Source: Desulfoarculaceae bacterium (GTDB taxonomy: Bacteria; Desulfobacterota; Desulfobulbia; Desulfobulbales; Desulfocapsaceae). Taken from it: a stretch of DNA of 64,000 nt. The DNA lies in the NCBI GenBank assembly GCA_019429465.1, contig JAHYIV010000001.1, positions 102,581 to 166,580 on the forward strand, in the 5' to 3' direction. Shown in pieces: positions 1 through 8,867 of the stretch. How positions within the stretch are numbered: position 1 is the stretch's first letter; each line of letters begins with the position of its first letter. The notes below the pieces were generated by a model that was given only the letters and a program-made list of their open reading frames with translations, did no database searches and had not been told where the DNA came from. Position numbers and translations under genes: made by a program.

Positions 1-635
1 ACAAAGGCCTGCACAACTCCCTTTTCCATCGCTATGCTGCTGTCAATAAAATCCTGGAAGCCCTTTAATTTCACCCTGACATCTCTGGTCAGCCCCTTCA
101 TTTCAACAAGGATTTCATCAACATTCTGCAGGTTCTGTACACTGAGCAGCCGATCAATCTTATCCAGGGCCAGAGCCAACTTTTCGGCAAGGATCGTCAG
201 AGACTCGTCAAATCGGGCATAGGCTGAAAGGCTGGCGGGGATGACTGGAACAGTATCATCCCTCATCACCAGCGGTGAATCTTTGCGCCCGCCGCTCAGC
301 TCCACAAAGGCCAATCCGGTCAGGCCAAAGGACTTGAGCGTGGCTGTGGTATCAACCTTGACCGGGGTGCCGCGCCTGAGCTTTAACAGCAGTTCCACCT
401 CTTCGGAATTATCCGGGTTCAGCTTCATCTTCTCGACAATGCCCACATCCACTCCCCGATACTTGACCGAGGCCTCAGAGCTTAATCCGGCAACAGACTC
501 TACCATATAGACGTAATAGTAGTCATATTCTTGCTTGTATCCGTACTTCCCCAGCCAATAGACAAAAATGATCAGCCCGGCCAGCAACAGGACCACAAAG
601 ATGCCAACGATGGTATAGTTGATTCTACTTTCCAT
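1..635 (-). CDS. mlaD: MlaD-family phospholipid transport protein (MCE domain), 3' end outside window
   Basis: This would be the periplasmic substrate-binding subunit of an Mla-type ABC system that moves phospholipid between the inner and outer membranes. The visible 211 residues begin MESRINYTIVGIF, followed by one N-terminal membrane helix (about residues 8-28). An MCE domain follows, recognisable by the segment around VAGLSSEASVKYRGVDVG and the later FGLTGLAFVELSGG. After that comes a helical, probably coiled-coil stretch rich in LAEKLALALDKIDRLL, usual for long MCE proteins. The ATG at 633-635 is the first one after an upstream stop-rich spacer. The gene continues beyond base 1, so the C-terminus is missing here. 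It follows mlaE and mlaF on the same strand but is separated from mlaF by 279 bp containing a dispersed repeat, so cotranscription is likely but not certain. Confidence 0.9.
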   Translation of the reverse strand, partial: MESRINYTIVGIFVVLLLAGLIIFVYWLGKYGYKQEYDYYYVYMVESVAGLSSEASVKYRGVDVGIVEKMKLNPDNSEEVELLLKLRRGTPVKVDTTATLKSFGLTGLAFVELSGGRKDSPLVMRDDTVPVIPASLSAYARFDESLTILAEKLALALDKIDRLLSVQNLQNVDEILVEMKGLTRDVRVKLKGFQDFIDSSIAMEKGVVQAF

Positions 636-730
636 TATGCACCGCTGTAAAAAAAAATGGTCATTTGGATAAAAAACCGGGCACAAGGAGCCGGTCGCTC
701 TTCATCTCTTCATGGCCAGTAAAACACATT

Positions 731-900
731 GGGGACTCGGAAACTCTTGATGTACCTGAATTGCGACTGAATTTGGGCCGGATGTGGCTGCACCGATTGA
801 GTAAAACCACAGATGTAGTGGCGCTCCATCGAGGATTTTGCGATTAAGGTGCGGTCAAAGATGGCCCGAAGACGGACAGCAAGATGGTATAGTAGTATTT
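731..900 (+). repeat. Dispersed non-coding repeat, copy 1 (family A)
   Basis: About 170 bp that are clearly homologous, in the same orientation, to 35486-35657. Shared blocks include GGGACTCGGAAA, GATGTACCT / AATGTACCT, GGCCGGAT, GAGTAAAA / GAATAAAA, GTCAAAGA and a final GACGGA(C/A)AGCAA(G/A)ATGG. Neither copy has a convincing reading frame. This copy lies between mlaF and mlaD; the other lies just after a terminator. No clear terminal inverted repeat was found. Confidence 0.75.
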
Positions 901-914
901 TCCTCGTCCCTTGG

Positions 915-1688
915 TTATTTCGTAATGGCCCCTAAACTCCTGATCCTTCCTCGCGCGCCCTCAAAAAATCCCCTGGCAACAGGATGGGGGTTTCCCCTGA
1001 CTTCAGCAAGAGTGCCTTCGGCAATCACCTTCTTATCACCCAGAACAGCAAACCGATCAACAACGGTCCAGATTGAATCAAGGTCATGGGTGACCATGAC
1101 CACGGTCAGCCCAAGGAGATCCCGCAGCTTGAGAATCAGGACATCAAAGGCCTCGGCACCGATGGGATCAAGGCCTGAGGTTGGCTCATCGAGAAAGAGC
1201 AGTTGCGGATCCATAGCCAGGGCTCGCGCCAGAGACGCCCTTTTGACCATACCGCCGCTCAATTCAGCGGGATAGAGTTCTGCCGCATGGGCAGGAAGAC
1301 CAACCATGTTGATTTTCATGGCCACGATATCGCCAATCAGGGTCATGGGAAGATCGGTGTATTCCTTCAGGGATATGCCGATATTCTCGGCAACGGTAAG
1401 GGAAGAGTAGAGGGCCCCTCCCTGAAAGAGAACCCCCCACTGGCGCCGCAGCCAAGCGGCCTCCGCTCGGCTGATCTCTGACAGTTTATGTCCAAGAACC
1501 GTAATTTCTCCTTCCTGGGGAGAGAGCAGCATCACCATCTCTTTCATCAGGGTTGATTTTCCTGAACCGCTGCCGCCAAGAAGTCCATAGATCTCAGTCT
1601 GCCGCACGGTCAGACTGATGTTGTCATGAATCAGGTTCCGGCCAAACCTGGTCACCACATTGGCGACGGTGATAACTGGTTCACTCAA
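915..1688 (-). CDS. mlaF: MlaF-type ABC transporter ATP-binding protein
   Basis: ATPase of the Mla phospholipid transport complex, acting at the inner membrane with MlaE and MlaD. The 257-residue protein has Walker A GGSGSGKST near residue 38, the signature LSGGMVKR, Walker B LLFLDEPTSGLD and the H-loop VMVTHDLD. Length and motif order match the family. Its start codon overlaps the end of mlaE by 4 bp, so the two are translationally coupled. The FEGARGRIRS tail resembles the C-terminal extension seen in MlaF proteins. Substrate is assigned from the operon (STAS-MlaE plus an MCE protein), not from residues specific to lipid transport. Confidence 0.93.
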   Translation of the reverse strand: MSEPVITVANVVTRFGRNLIHDNISLTVRQTEIYGLLGGSGSGKSTLMKEMVMLLSPQEGEITVLGHKLSEISRAEAAWLRRQWGVLFQGGALYSSLTVAENIGISLKEYTDLPMTLIGDIVAMKINMVGLPAHAAELYPAELSGGMVKRASLARALAMDPQLLFLDEPTSGLDPIGAEAFDVLILKLRDLLGLTVVMVTHDLDSIWTVVDRFAVLGDKKVIAEGTLAEVRGNPHPVARGFFEGARGRIRSLGAITK

Positions 1689-2833
1689 ATGCCGAGCTCC
1701 GTAAAAAGGACTGAAAAAAGGGCATCACAGGCAATCACCAGAAAAATGGCGTTGACCACACTGATCGTGGTGTACCGTCCTATGCTCTCGGTGCTTTTCG
1801 AAACCTGAAAGCCCCGAAAGCAGGCAACTGCCGCAATCATCCAGGCGAAAAACGGCCCTTTAAAAAGACCAATCCACACATGTTTGACTTCGAGTGCCAC
1901 CTGCAGTCGACGAAGAAACTCACCGTAAGAGATATTCAGGTGGATGCTGGAGATAAACATCCCGGCCAGGATCCCCACTATATCGGCAAAGAAGATCAGC
2001 AGCGGCATGACAATCATCAGGGCCACGATCCGCGGCTGTACCAGAAAGTGAAGGGGGTCAAATCCCATGGTGCGCATGGCATCGATCTCCTCGGTTATCT
2101 TCATCACCCCGATCTGGGCGGTATAGGAGGAGCCGGTGCGTCCAGCCACGACAATGGCGGTGATCAGGGGTGCGAGTTCCCGCGTCACTGAGATGCTGAT
2201 CATATCGACAATGAAGATATTGGCGCCGAATTTTTCCAGCTGCACCGCTCCCTGATAGGCAATCACCACACCGATCAGAAAACTGGTCAGGGCAATAATA
2301 GGCATGGCCCTAACCCCTGCCTCTTCAATGTTTTTGACAATCGCACCATAACGGACGGATAGGGGATGACGCAGGGCCAGCAGAAAGATGATGAAATTCT
2401 CGCCCAGGAAAGAGAGGAAGGCCGCCATATCCAGAAAAAAGGCGACAGAGCCCTTTCCCAGAGCATGCGGTAAACCCAGAAGGCGGGAAGAAAAAGCAGC
2501 CCCGGCAACTGGAAGTTCCGGGACATACTGCCTGAGCAACCGATACATCTTGTCATGGCCGGCACTGGCCCCAATGATTTCCATGGCACAGTTGTGGCGT
2601 GTCAGCAGGTCATAATAAGTGATGAAGAGCATCATCCCTGCCGAATCAACATGCCTCACCTCAGAGACATCCCACAGGACATGGACACTATGAGTCTTCC
2701 CGGCAAAGTGTTTCAGCTTCCTCTCCACTCCCCGCAGACTCTCAATGACCCAGTCGCCACTACTTTGAATCGTCGCGCCGGCAGCGGTGTCGACAAATTC
2801 TATCTGCCCCTGGTGAGATGAAGTTGCGCCCAT
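1685..2833 (-). CDS. mlaE: MlaE-family permease with N-terminal STAS domain
   Basis: Membrane permease of the Mla lipid ABC transporter. Residues 1 to about 110 form a STAS-like domain, seen in HVLWDVSEVRHVDSAGMMLF, which in other bacteria is a separate protein (MlaB) that stabilises the complex. Residues 150-382 are the MlaE permease, with the family segments TSFLIGVVIAYQGAVQLEKF, FIVDMISISVTRELAPLITA and ARTGSSYTAQIG-like VVAGRTGSSYTAQIG, and several hydrophobic helices. At 382 residues it is longer than stand-alone MlaE (about 260), fully explained by the STAS fusion. It opens the operon and overlaps mlaF by 4 bp. No strong ribosome site is visible before the ATG at 2833, so the exact start is less certain than the identity. 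Confidence 0.92.
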   Translation of the reverse strand: MGATSSHQGQIEFVDTAAGATIQSSGDWVIESLRGVERKLKHFAGKTHSVHVLWDVSEVRHVDSAGMMLFITYYDLLTRHNCAMEIIGASAGHDKMYRLLRQYVPELPVAGAAFSSRLLGLPHALGKGSVAFFLDMAAFLSFLGENFIIFLLALRHPLSVRYGAIVKNIEEAGVRAMPIIALTSFLIGVVIAYQGAVQLEKFGANIFIVDMISISVTRELAPLITAIVVAGRTGSSYTAQIGVMKITEEIDAMRTMGFDPLHFLVQPRIVALMIVMPLLIFFADIVGILAGMFISSIHLNISYGEFLRRLQVALEVKHVWIGLFKGPFFAWMIAAVACFRGFQVSKSTESIGRYTTISVVNAIFLVIACDALFSVLFTELGI

Positions 2834-3157
2834 AGGCTTTTCCCAAGTGTCGTTGAAGGAGAAAAAACAGCATACAACTCCTTTATTGGTAACGATCCAG
2901 CAGACACAATCTTAACTGGTAGGGGCACACGTCAGTGTAAAGCCATAGTTGAAGAGTTACCTTCATTTCAGTCTATTGATTTCCATTATTGACGTCAAGG
3001 AACTTATTCAAAACCTCTCTGAGAAGAAGCTTCCTCAGGGTTTTGCTCATTGTTCTATTTTTACTCCGGCAGTATAATTTCAGAAGGCAGATACAGGCAG
3101 AAATAATCCCCAGAGGTTACTTCTGCCTTGTCCAAAGTTGCCACAGAGAGGTTCTGT
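2834..3157. promoter_or_regulatory. Divergent spacer between mla operon and P-type ATPase
   Basis: 324 bp between two divergently transcribed genes; promoters for both must lie here or nearby. AT-rich stretches occur around 2840-2900 and 3040-3100, but I could not fix a convincing -35/-10 pair. The only clear signal is GAGAGG at about 3146-3151, just ahead of the ATG at 3158. Confidence 0.4.
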
Positions 3158-5875
3158 ATGGAAGACGTGAACTTAATTGCCAGACACTGGCACCACCTGC
3201 CGATTGCCGAAGTGGTGGAGCTGCTGGAAGGAGACCGGGAACAGGGGCTTGACAGGTTCACGGTCGAGCAGCGCCTCAAGGAGTTCGGGACCAATAGCAT
3301 CACCTCACACAAGGAACAGGGACCTTTCTTCCGTTTTCTGCTCCAGTTCCATCAACCCCTGATCTATATTCTTATTGTTTCAGGGTTAGTCACCGCCGTT
3401 CTCGGAGAATGGGTGGATTCCGCGGTTATCTTCGGGGTGGTGCTGGTTAATGCCATTGTCGGCTACATCCAGGAAGCCAAGGCAGTCAACGCCCTGGCGG
3501 CCCTGGCCAGGACCATGACAACCGAAGCCACTGTTTTGCGCCAGGGGAAGAAGAGGCGTATCCCGGCCACGGAACTGGTACCCGGTGACATCGTCTTTCT
3601 GCACAGCGGCGACAAGGTTCCAGCTGATCTGCGGCTTTTCAAGGTGCGTGATCTGCAGATCGCTGAAGCGGCCCTCACCGGTGAGTCGGTTCCCGTTGCC
3701 AAGGATCATGGACTGCATGGCCATGACACTGCCCTGGCCGAACGGCGGAACATCGCCTATGCCTCAACCCTGGTCACCTATGGCCAGGGCAGCGGCATTG
3801 TCACTGCCACTGGGGATGCAACCGAGGTGGGACGCATCTCCCACTTGATTTCAACAGCAGAAACGCTGGCCACCCCACTCACCCGCAAGATCAATAAATT
3901 CAGCACGGTGCTGCTTTACGTGATTCTGAGCCTGGCCGGGTTGACCATTATTATCGGGCTTCTGCGGGGTCAGACCTTTCTCGACATCTTCATGGCGGCG
4001 GTGGCCCTGGCCGTTGGCGCCATCCCCGAAGGGCTGCCCGCTGCAGTCACCATTACCCTTGCCATCGGCGTCTCGCGCATGGCCAGAAAACGGGCCATTA
4101 TCCGCAAACTGCCGGCAGTGGAGACCCTGGGCAGCACCACGGTAATATGTACCGATAAAACCGGCACCCTCACCGAAAATCAGATGACCGTGCAGGAGAT
4201 TGTGGCCGGCGGTCTGTTGTACACGGTAAACGGTTCCGGTTACAACCCACTGGTCGGTCAAATTGCCGGCCCTGAATCGACTCCTGCCGGCCCTGCTTCT
4301 CCAGCATTGCTGGAATGTCTGCTGGCTGGGCTTCTCTGTAATGACAGTCAGCTTATGGAGGAGGATGGGGGCTGGGAGGTACAGGGTGCCCCCACCGAAG
4401 GGGCGCTGCTGACCTCGGCCCGCAAGGGCGGCCTCGGGCTGGCAGAACTGACGGCAAATCCCCGTCTGGACACGGTTCCCTTTGAAGCAGAGCACCAGTA
4501 TATGGCCACCCTGCACGATGCAGGCCATGGTGCCCCCCGCCTGATCTATGTCAAAGGTGCGGTTGAGGCGATCCTGGCCAGATGCGGGAGTCAACTTGAC
4601 GTACGGGGCAATCCTGCCCCCCTCTCCAGTGCCGATATCCATGGCGCAGTTGAGCTTATGGCTGCCAGAGGGATGCGGCTACTGGCCATGGCCCGCAAGG
4701 AGATGGCCCCGGAGACAGAGGGCATATATCATGGTGATCTGGTCACGGACCTCGTCTTTCTCGGCCTGCAGGGGATGATCGACCCGCCGCGACCGGAAGC
4801 GATTATTGCGGTCAAGAGCTGCCAGGCTGCAGGTATCCGGGTCAAGATGATCACTGGCGATCATCCGGTAACCGCTGCAGCCATCGCCAGACAGGTCGGC
4901 CTCTATAATAATCTTCCCTCGAGGCACATCATTGCGCCGCTCACCGGCTCCGAGCTTGAAAAATTATCAGACAGTGAATTTATCGACAGGGCTGAAGACA
5001 CTGTAGTCTTTGCCAGGGCCACCCCGGAACAGAAACTTCGTCTGGTGCAGGCGCTCCAGGTCAGGGGTCAGGTGGTGGCCATGACCGGCGACGGGGTCAA
5101 TGATGCCCCGGCCCTGAAACGGGCGGATATAGGTGTGGCCATGGGTAGTACCGGAACGGAGGTGGCCAGGGAAGCGGCTGACATGATCCTCACCGATGAT
5201 AACTTCAGCTCTATCGAAGCGGCAGTTGAAGAGGGCAGAGGCGTATTTGACAACCTGACCAAGTTCATTGTCTGGACCCTGCCCACTAACCTTGGTGAAG
5301 GACTGGTTATTCTCACCGCCGTTTTTTGGGGCGTCACCCTGCCCATCCTGCCGGTGCAGATTCTCTGGATCAACATGACCACTGCCGCATTTCTCGGCCT
5401 GGCCCTGGCCTTTGAACCCAAAGAACCGGGCATCATGCTGCGGCCTCCCCGGGCGTCAAATGCGCCGATTCTTACTCACGGGGTGATTTTCCGTATCTTC
5501 CTGGTAAGTCTGCTCATGCTGATTACCGCTTTCGGGCTCTTTACCTGGGAATTATCCATCGGCGCCACCGATGCCGAGGTGCGTACTGCGGCGGTCAATG
5601 CCTTTGTCATGGTCGAGATTTTCTACCTGTTCAACTGTCGTTCCTTAAGAAAATCTTTTTTCCGGATCGGTTTTTTTTCAAATCTCTGGGTTCTTGGCGG
5701 CGCTGCCTTCATGTTCCTGCTGCAACTCGCTTACACCTATCTACCGGAGATGAACCGGTTGTTCCATAGCGCGCCAATTGAACTGGCCGTCTGGATCCCG
5801 ACATTGGCTGCAGGGATGATCGTTTTTGTCATTGTCGAGATCGAGAAATGGCTTTGGAAAAAAAGAAGGAAATAA
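3158..5875 (+). CDS. P-type cation-transporting ATPase (P2-type)
   Basis: Inner-membrane ion pump driven by ATP. The order is an N-terminal cation-ATPase domain, an actuator with TGES (about residues 174-177), PEGL in helix M4 (about 290), the phosphorylated Asp of DKTGTLT (about 333), a nucleotide-binding domain, the hinge TGDGVNDAPALKRADIGVAMG, and C-terminal membrane helices. At 905 residues it has the usual length. The M6 segment reads LWINMTTAAFLGLALAFEPK; the Asp of calcium pumps (NxxxD) is replaced, so Ca2+, Na+, K+ or Mg2+ cannot be chosen from the sequence. The ATG at 3158 is preferred over a TTG at 3128 because GAGAGG lies 6-7 bases before it. It stands alone. Confidence 0.92.
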   Translation: MEDVNLIARHWHHLPIAEVVELLEGDREQGLDRFTVEQRLKEFGTNSITSHKEQGPFFRFLLQFHQPLIYILIVSGLVTAVLGEWVDSAVIFGVVLVNAIVGYIQEAKAVNALAALARTMTTEATVLRQGKKRRIPATELVPGDIVFLHSGDKVPADLRLFKVRDLQIAEAALTGESVPVAKDHGLHGHDTALAERRNIAYASTLVTYGQGSGIVTATGDATEVGRISHLISTAETLATPLTRKINKFSTVLLYVILSLAGLTIIIGLLRGQTFLDIFMAAVALAVGAIPEGLPAAVTITLAIGVSRMARKRAIIRKLPAVETLGSTTVICTDKTGTLTENQMTVQEIVAGGLLYTVNGSGYNPLVGQIAGPESTPAGPASPALLECLLAGLLCNDSQLMEEDGGWEVQGAPTEGALLTSARKGGLGLAELTANPRLDTVPFEAEHQYMATLHDAGHGAPRLIYVKGAVEAILARCGSQLDVRGNPAPLSSADIHGAVELMAARGMRLLAMARKEMAPETEGIYHGDLVTDLVFLGLQGMIDPPRPEAIIAVKSCQAAGIRVKMITGDHPVTAAAIARQVGLYNNLPSRHIIAPLTGSELEKLSDSEFIDRAEDTVVFARATPEQKLRLVQALQVRGQVVAMTGDGVNDAPALKRADIGVAMGSTGTEVAREAADMILTDDNFSSIEAAVEEGRGVFDNLTKFIVWTLPTNLGEGLVILTAVFWGVTLPILPVQILWINMTTAAFLGLALAFEPKEPGIMLRPPRASNAPILTHGVIFRIFLVSLLMLITAFGLFTWELSIGATDAEVRTAAVNAFVMVEIFYLFNCRSLRKSFFRIGFFSNLWVLGGAAFMFLLQLAYTYLPEMNRLFHSAPIELAVWIPTLAAGMIVFVIVEIEKWLWKKRRK

Positions 5876-6225
5876 TCGAGCTTCCAGCCCAACTCCTTCC
5901 ACCTGCTAGAACAACCGGTTTTGTCGAGATGGATCCAGACCTGCAGTCCGGCAATATCCCGGTTCACAAATCACACTACAGCCCGAACACAATTCCGACC
6001 AGCCGCTTTCGTCTGAGCCTCTAATGTAGCTGCCTGTTTAACGGGGTAGCTCGATGGTTTTGATACGCTCACGACTCGTTTCCACCAGCGGCACAGCCTC
6101 TACAAACGTCATATCGGCGAGCTTTCTCTTGACAACAGTCATTTCCGCACTAAGTTCATCCAGGCATGATGCCATTATTAATCGCAGGAAAACACTAACA
6201 GATGAAGACCATCCACTGATTGACT
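5876..6225. other. 350-bp spacer after the ATPase gene
   Basis: No terminator or known element was recognised. The only possible gene is a 45-codon minus-strand frame at 6038-6175, listed separately. Confidence 0.4.
6038..6175 (-). CDS. Possible small protein, 45 aa, unknown
   Basis: A minus-strand frame from ATG at 6175 to TAA at 6038 reads MASCLDELSAEMTVVKRKLA and ends RIKTIELPR. The composition is amphipathic and charged, as in a short helical protein, and its position in an otherwise empty spacer is why it is listed. There is no clear ribosome site and no family was recognised, so it may be chance. Confidence 0.25.
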   Translation of the reverse strand: MASCLDELSAEMTVVKRKLADMTFVEAVPLVETSRERIKTIELPR

Positions 6226-6693
6226 ATGAACAGACAACTTCCTTTGAATATTGTGCTGATTGAACCGGAGATCCCACAAAACACCGGCTCAATCGCCCGT
6301 TTGTGCGGGGCAACTGATACCGTTCTCCATCTGGTCAGGCCCCTTGGCTTTTCCACAGACGACAAGTATTTAAAGAGAGCCGGCCTTGATTACTGGCCGT
6401 TTGTCGACATCAAATACTGGGATACCTTTGATCAGTTCCTGGCGGAACAGGCGGAATCCAGACTTTTTTTCTTTACCACCAAGGTCAAAACGGCATACAC
6501 TGAGGCCCGCTTCTCACCAGGGGCTTTTCTTGTCTTTGGCAAAGAGACAAAAGGACTGCCGGCGGAAACGCTGCAACTCTATCACGACCGCTGTTATACC
6601 CTGCCCATGTCAAATCCTAATATTCGCAGCCTGAATCTGGCTATGACGGCAGGCATAGTTCTTTATGAGGCCCTGCGGCAGAATAATGAGTAG
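6226..6693 (+). CDS. trmL: tRNA (cytidine(34)-2'-O)-methyltransferase TrmL
   Basis: SPOUT-class methyltransferase that 2'-O-methylates the wobble base of leucine tRNAs, using S-adenosylmethionine. The 156-residue protein starts MNRQLPLNIVLIEPEIPQNT, which contains the family's IPQNTG(S/N)IAR motif. It ends with the knot signature: FGKETKGLP and CYTLPMSNPNIRSLNLAMT. Length matches TrmL. The ATG at 6226 is used because the frame's earlier possible start is a TTG two codons upstream. It is followed 189 bp later by serC on the same strand, in an AT-rich gap that probably carries the serC promoter. Confidence 0.93.
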   Translation: MNRQLPLNIVLIEPEIPQNTGSIARLCGATDTVLHLVRPLGFSTDDKYLKRAGLDYWPFVDIKYWDTFDQFLAEQAESRLFFFTTKVKTAYTEARFSPGAFLVFGKETKGLPAETLQLYHDRCYTLPMSNPNIRSLNLAMTAGIVLYEALRQNNE

Positions 6694-6882
6694 TGAGTGA
6701 TGAAGAGCGAGCGCTAAGTGGTGGCAGATTTCCTGTTTTTCCCGACTTCCCACACATAACGTACCACTTTTCTATTCCTTGTTTTTTTATAAAGAGGTAT
6801 CTTGCCGGCAATCTGCAACAGTTCTGTCCGTTCTTAAATTACAAAATAATTATTACTAAATTATTCCAAGGAGATATCAGCA

Positions 6883-7968
6883 ATGTCCAATCGCGTTTAC
6901 AACTTTAGTCCAGGGCCGGGAACTCTGCCCTATGAAGTCCTTGAGCAGGCCGCCAAAGATGTGGTCAATTTCCAGGAGACCGGCATGGGGCTGATCGAGC
7001 TGAGCCATCGTTCCAAAGAGTTTATGGCCGTCACTGCCAACGCCGAACAACTGCTGCGTGAGCTCATGGAGATCCCGGACAACTACAAGGTGCTGTTTCT
7101 CCAGGGCGGCGCCTCCAGTCAGTTTTTCATGATCCCCATGAATCTGCTCGGCGCCGGGAAAAAAGCCACCTACCTCAATACCGGGGTCTGGGCCAAAAAG
7201 GCGATCAAAGAAGCCAGACTCTTTGGCGAGATCAACGTCGCCTACTCAAGCGAGGACCAGAAATTCAACCGGGTACCCACCGAAGGCGAATATACGGTGC
7301 CGGCAGACTCTGAATATCTCTACCTGGTCTCCAACAACACCATTTACGGCACCCAGTTCCCCGCCTTCCCCACCACCGACACCATGCTGGTCTGCGACAT
7401 GTCTTCAGACATCCTCTCCCGCCGGGTCGATGTCAGCAAATTCGGCCTGATCTTTGCCGGGGCCCAGAAAAACATGGGACCGGCCGGTGTCACCGTGGTG
7501 ATCATCAGAGAAGATCTGCTTGACCGCACCCCGGCGTGCACCCCGACCATGCTCTGTTACAAGACCCATGCCGACAATGACTCCATGTTCAACACCCCGC
7601 CCTGCTTTTCCATCTATGTGGTGGGCGAGGTCCTGAAATGGCTGAAGAAACTGGGTGGAGTCGCGGCCATGGAAAAAATCAATAAGGAAAAAGCGTCCCT
7701 GCTCTATGGGGCCATTGACGCCACCGATTACTATCGCGGTCATGCCGAACCTGCCTCCCGCTCGCTGATGAATATCTCTTTCAACCTGCCGACCCCGGAA
7801 CTTGAAGCCAAGTTTATTGGAGAGGCGACCAAGGCCGGCCTGAACGGCCTGAAGGGCCACCGCTCCATCGGCGGCTGCCGGGCCTCTATCTACAATGCCT
7901 TCCCCCGGGAAGGAGTGGTGAAGCTGGTGGCATTCATGCAGGAATTTGAGAAACATAATCCAGCCTGA
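6883..7968 (+). CDS. serC: Phosphoserine aminotransferase SerC
   Basis: PLP-dependent enzyme converting 3-phosphohydroxypyruvate and glutamate to O-phosphoserine, the second step of serine synthesis; it also serves pyridoxine synthesis in many bacteria. The protein (361 aa, usual length) starts MSNRVYNFSPGPGTLP, a family hallmark. The PLP-binding lysine is in FAGAQKNMGPAG (about residue 196). GHRSIGGCRASIYNA near the C-terminus is the substrate-binding region. AAGGAGATATCAGCA directly before ATG gives a strong ribosome site. The partner serA lies about 19 kb away on the other strand, so the serine pathway is split into two loci here. A radical SAM gene starts 5 bp after the stop. Confidence 0.96.
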   Translation: MSNRVYNFSPGPGTLPYEVLEQAAKDVVNFQETGMGLIELSHRSKEFMAVTANAEQLLRELMEIPDNYKVLFLQGGASSQFFMIPMNLLGAGKKATYLNTGVWAKKAIKEARLFGEINVAYSSEDQKFNRVPTEGEYTVPADSEYLYLVSNNTIYGTQFPAFPTTDTMLVCDMSSDILSRRVDVSKFGLIFAGAQKNMGPAGVTVVIIREDLLDRTPACTPTMLCYKTHADNDSMFNTPPCFSIYVVGEVLKWLKKLGGVAAMEKINKEKASLLYGAIDATDYYRGHAEPASRSLMNISFNLPTPELEAKFIGEATKAGLNGLKGHRSIGGCRASIYNAFPREGVVKLVAFMQEFEKHNPA

Positions 7969-7973
7969 TTACC

Positions 7974-8843
7974 ATGAATTATGATGGGGACATCATCAGA
8001 CCGCCCAGTGAGGCGGATTCAATCATCCTGCAGGTGACGGTCGGATGTTCCCATAATCATTGCACCTTCTGTGGCGCTTACAAGGATAAACAATTCCGCA
8101 TCTGCTCGGATGTGGAGGTTAACGAGAATATCGCCTTTGCCGCCCGCTACTGCAGTCGTCAACCCAAGGTCTTTCTGGCCGACGGTGACGCCCTTATCCT
8201 CTCGCAGAGGCGGCTGACCGCCCTCTTCCGCCGCATCAGGATCAAACTGCCCCAGGTCCGGCGCATCTCGCTCTATGGCAACGCCAAGGCCATCCGTTCC
8301 AAGAGCCTGGAACAACTCCGGGAGCTGAAGGAGCTGGGGCTGGACCGCATCTACATGGGACTTGAAAGCGGCAACGACGAGGTCCTGACCCGGGTCAGAA
8401 AAGGGGAAAACGCAGCATCCATGATCAGTGCCGCCCACAAGGTGGGCCAGGCCGGGATCTTCCTGTCGGTGACGGTGCTGCTCGGCCTCGGCGGCATGGT
8501 GCAAAGCCTGGAGCATGCGCGGGCCACCGGGATGGCCTTGTCGAAGATGGCTCCGCGCCAGATTGCCGCCCTCACCCTCATGCCCCTGACCGGGACTCCA
8601 TTAGGGGAGGAAGTGGCAAAAGGTGATTTTCTCCTCCCAGATGCCCTCTCCATGTTGAAAGAACTCAAAGAGATGGTTACTTGTATAAATTGTGACAAGG
8701 TGCAGTTCATGGCCAACCATGCCTCCAACTATCTGCCCATCTCCGGAAGGCTGGGACGTGACAAGGACGCCATCCTGACGACCATTGATCAGGCCATGAA
8801 TGGCCGGATAGCCCTTACGCCTGAAGTATACAGAGCCTTATAG
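7974..8843 (+). CDS. Radical SAM protein with CX4CX2C cluster motif
   Basis: Likely S-adenosylmethionine radical enzyme with a TIM-barrel core; substrate unknown. The cluster motif is CSHNHCTFC at residues 25-33. Its spacing is CX4CX2C, not the usual CX3CX2C, and the codons are unambiguous. Other radical SAM landmarks follow: VFLADGDALIL, ISLYGNAKAI, a glutamate-containing LDRIYMGLESGNDEVL and SVTVLLGLGG. It is 289 residues long, with no obvious extra cobalamin or Fe-S domain; the C-terminal part includes two further cysteines (TCINC). It is tightly linked to serC (5 bp) and followed 24 bp later by rlmN, suggesting one transcript. This family is often annotated only as radical SAM protein; I do not assign a reaction. 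Confidence 0.85.
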   Translation: MNYDGDIIRPPSEADSIILQVTVGCSHNHCTFCGAYKDKQFRICSDVEVNENIAFAARYCSRQPKVFLADGDALILSQRRLTALFRRIRIKLPQVRRISLYGNAKAIRSKSLEQLRELKELGLDRIYMGLESGNDEVLTRVRKGENAASMISAAHKVGQAGIFLSVTVLLGLGGMVQSLEHARATGMALSKMAPRQIAALTLMPLTGTPLGEEVAKGDFLLPDALSMLKELKEMVTCINCDKVQFMANHASNYLPISGRLGRDKDAILTTIDQAMNGRIALTPEVYRAL

Positions 8844-8867
8844 ATTATTTTTTTTAAAAAAAGTAAT

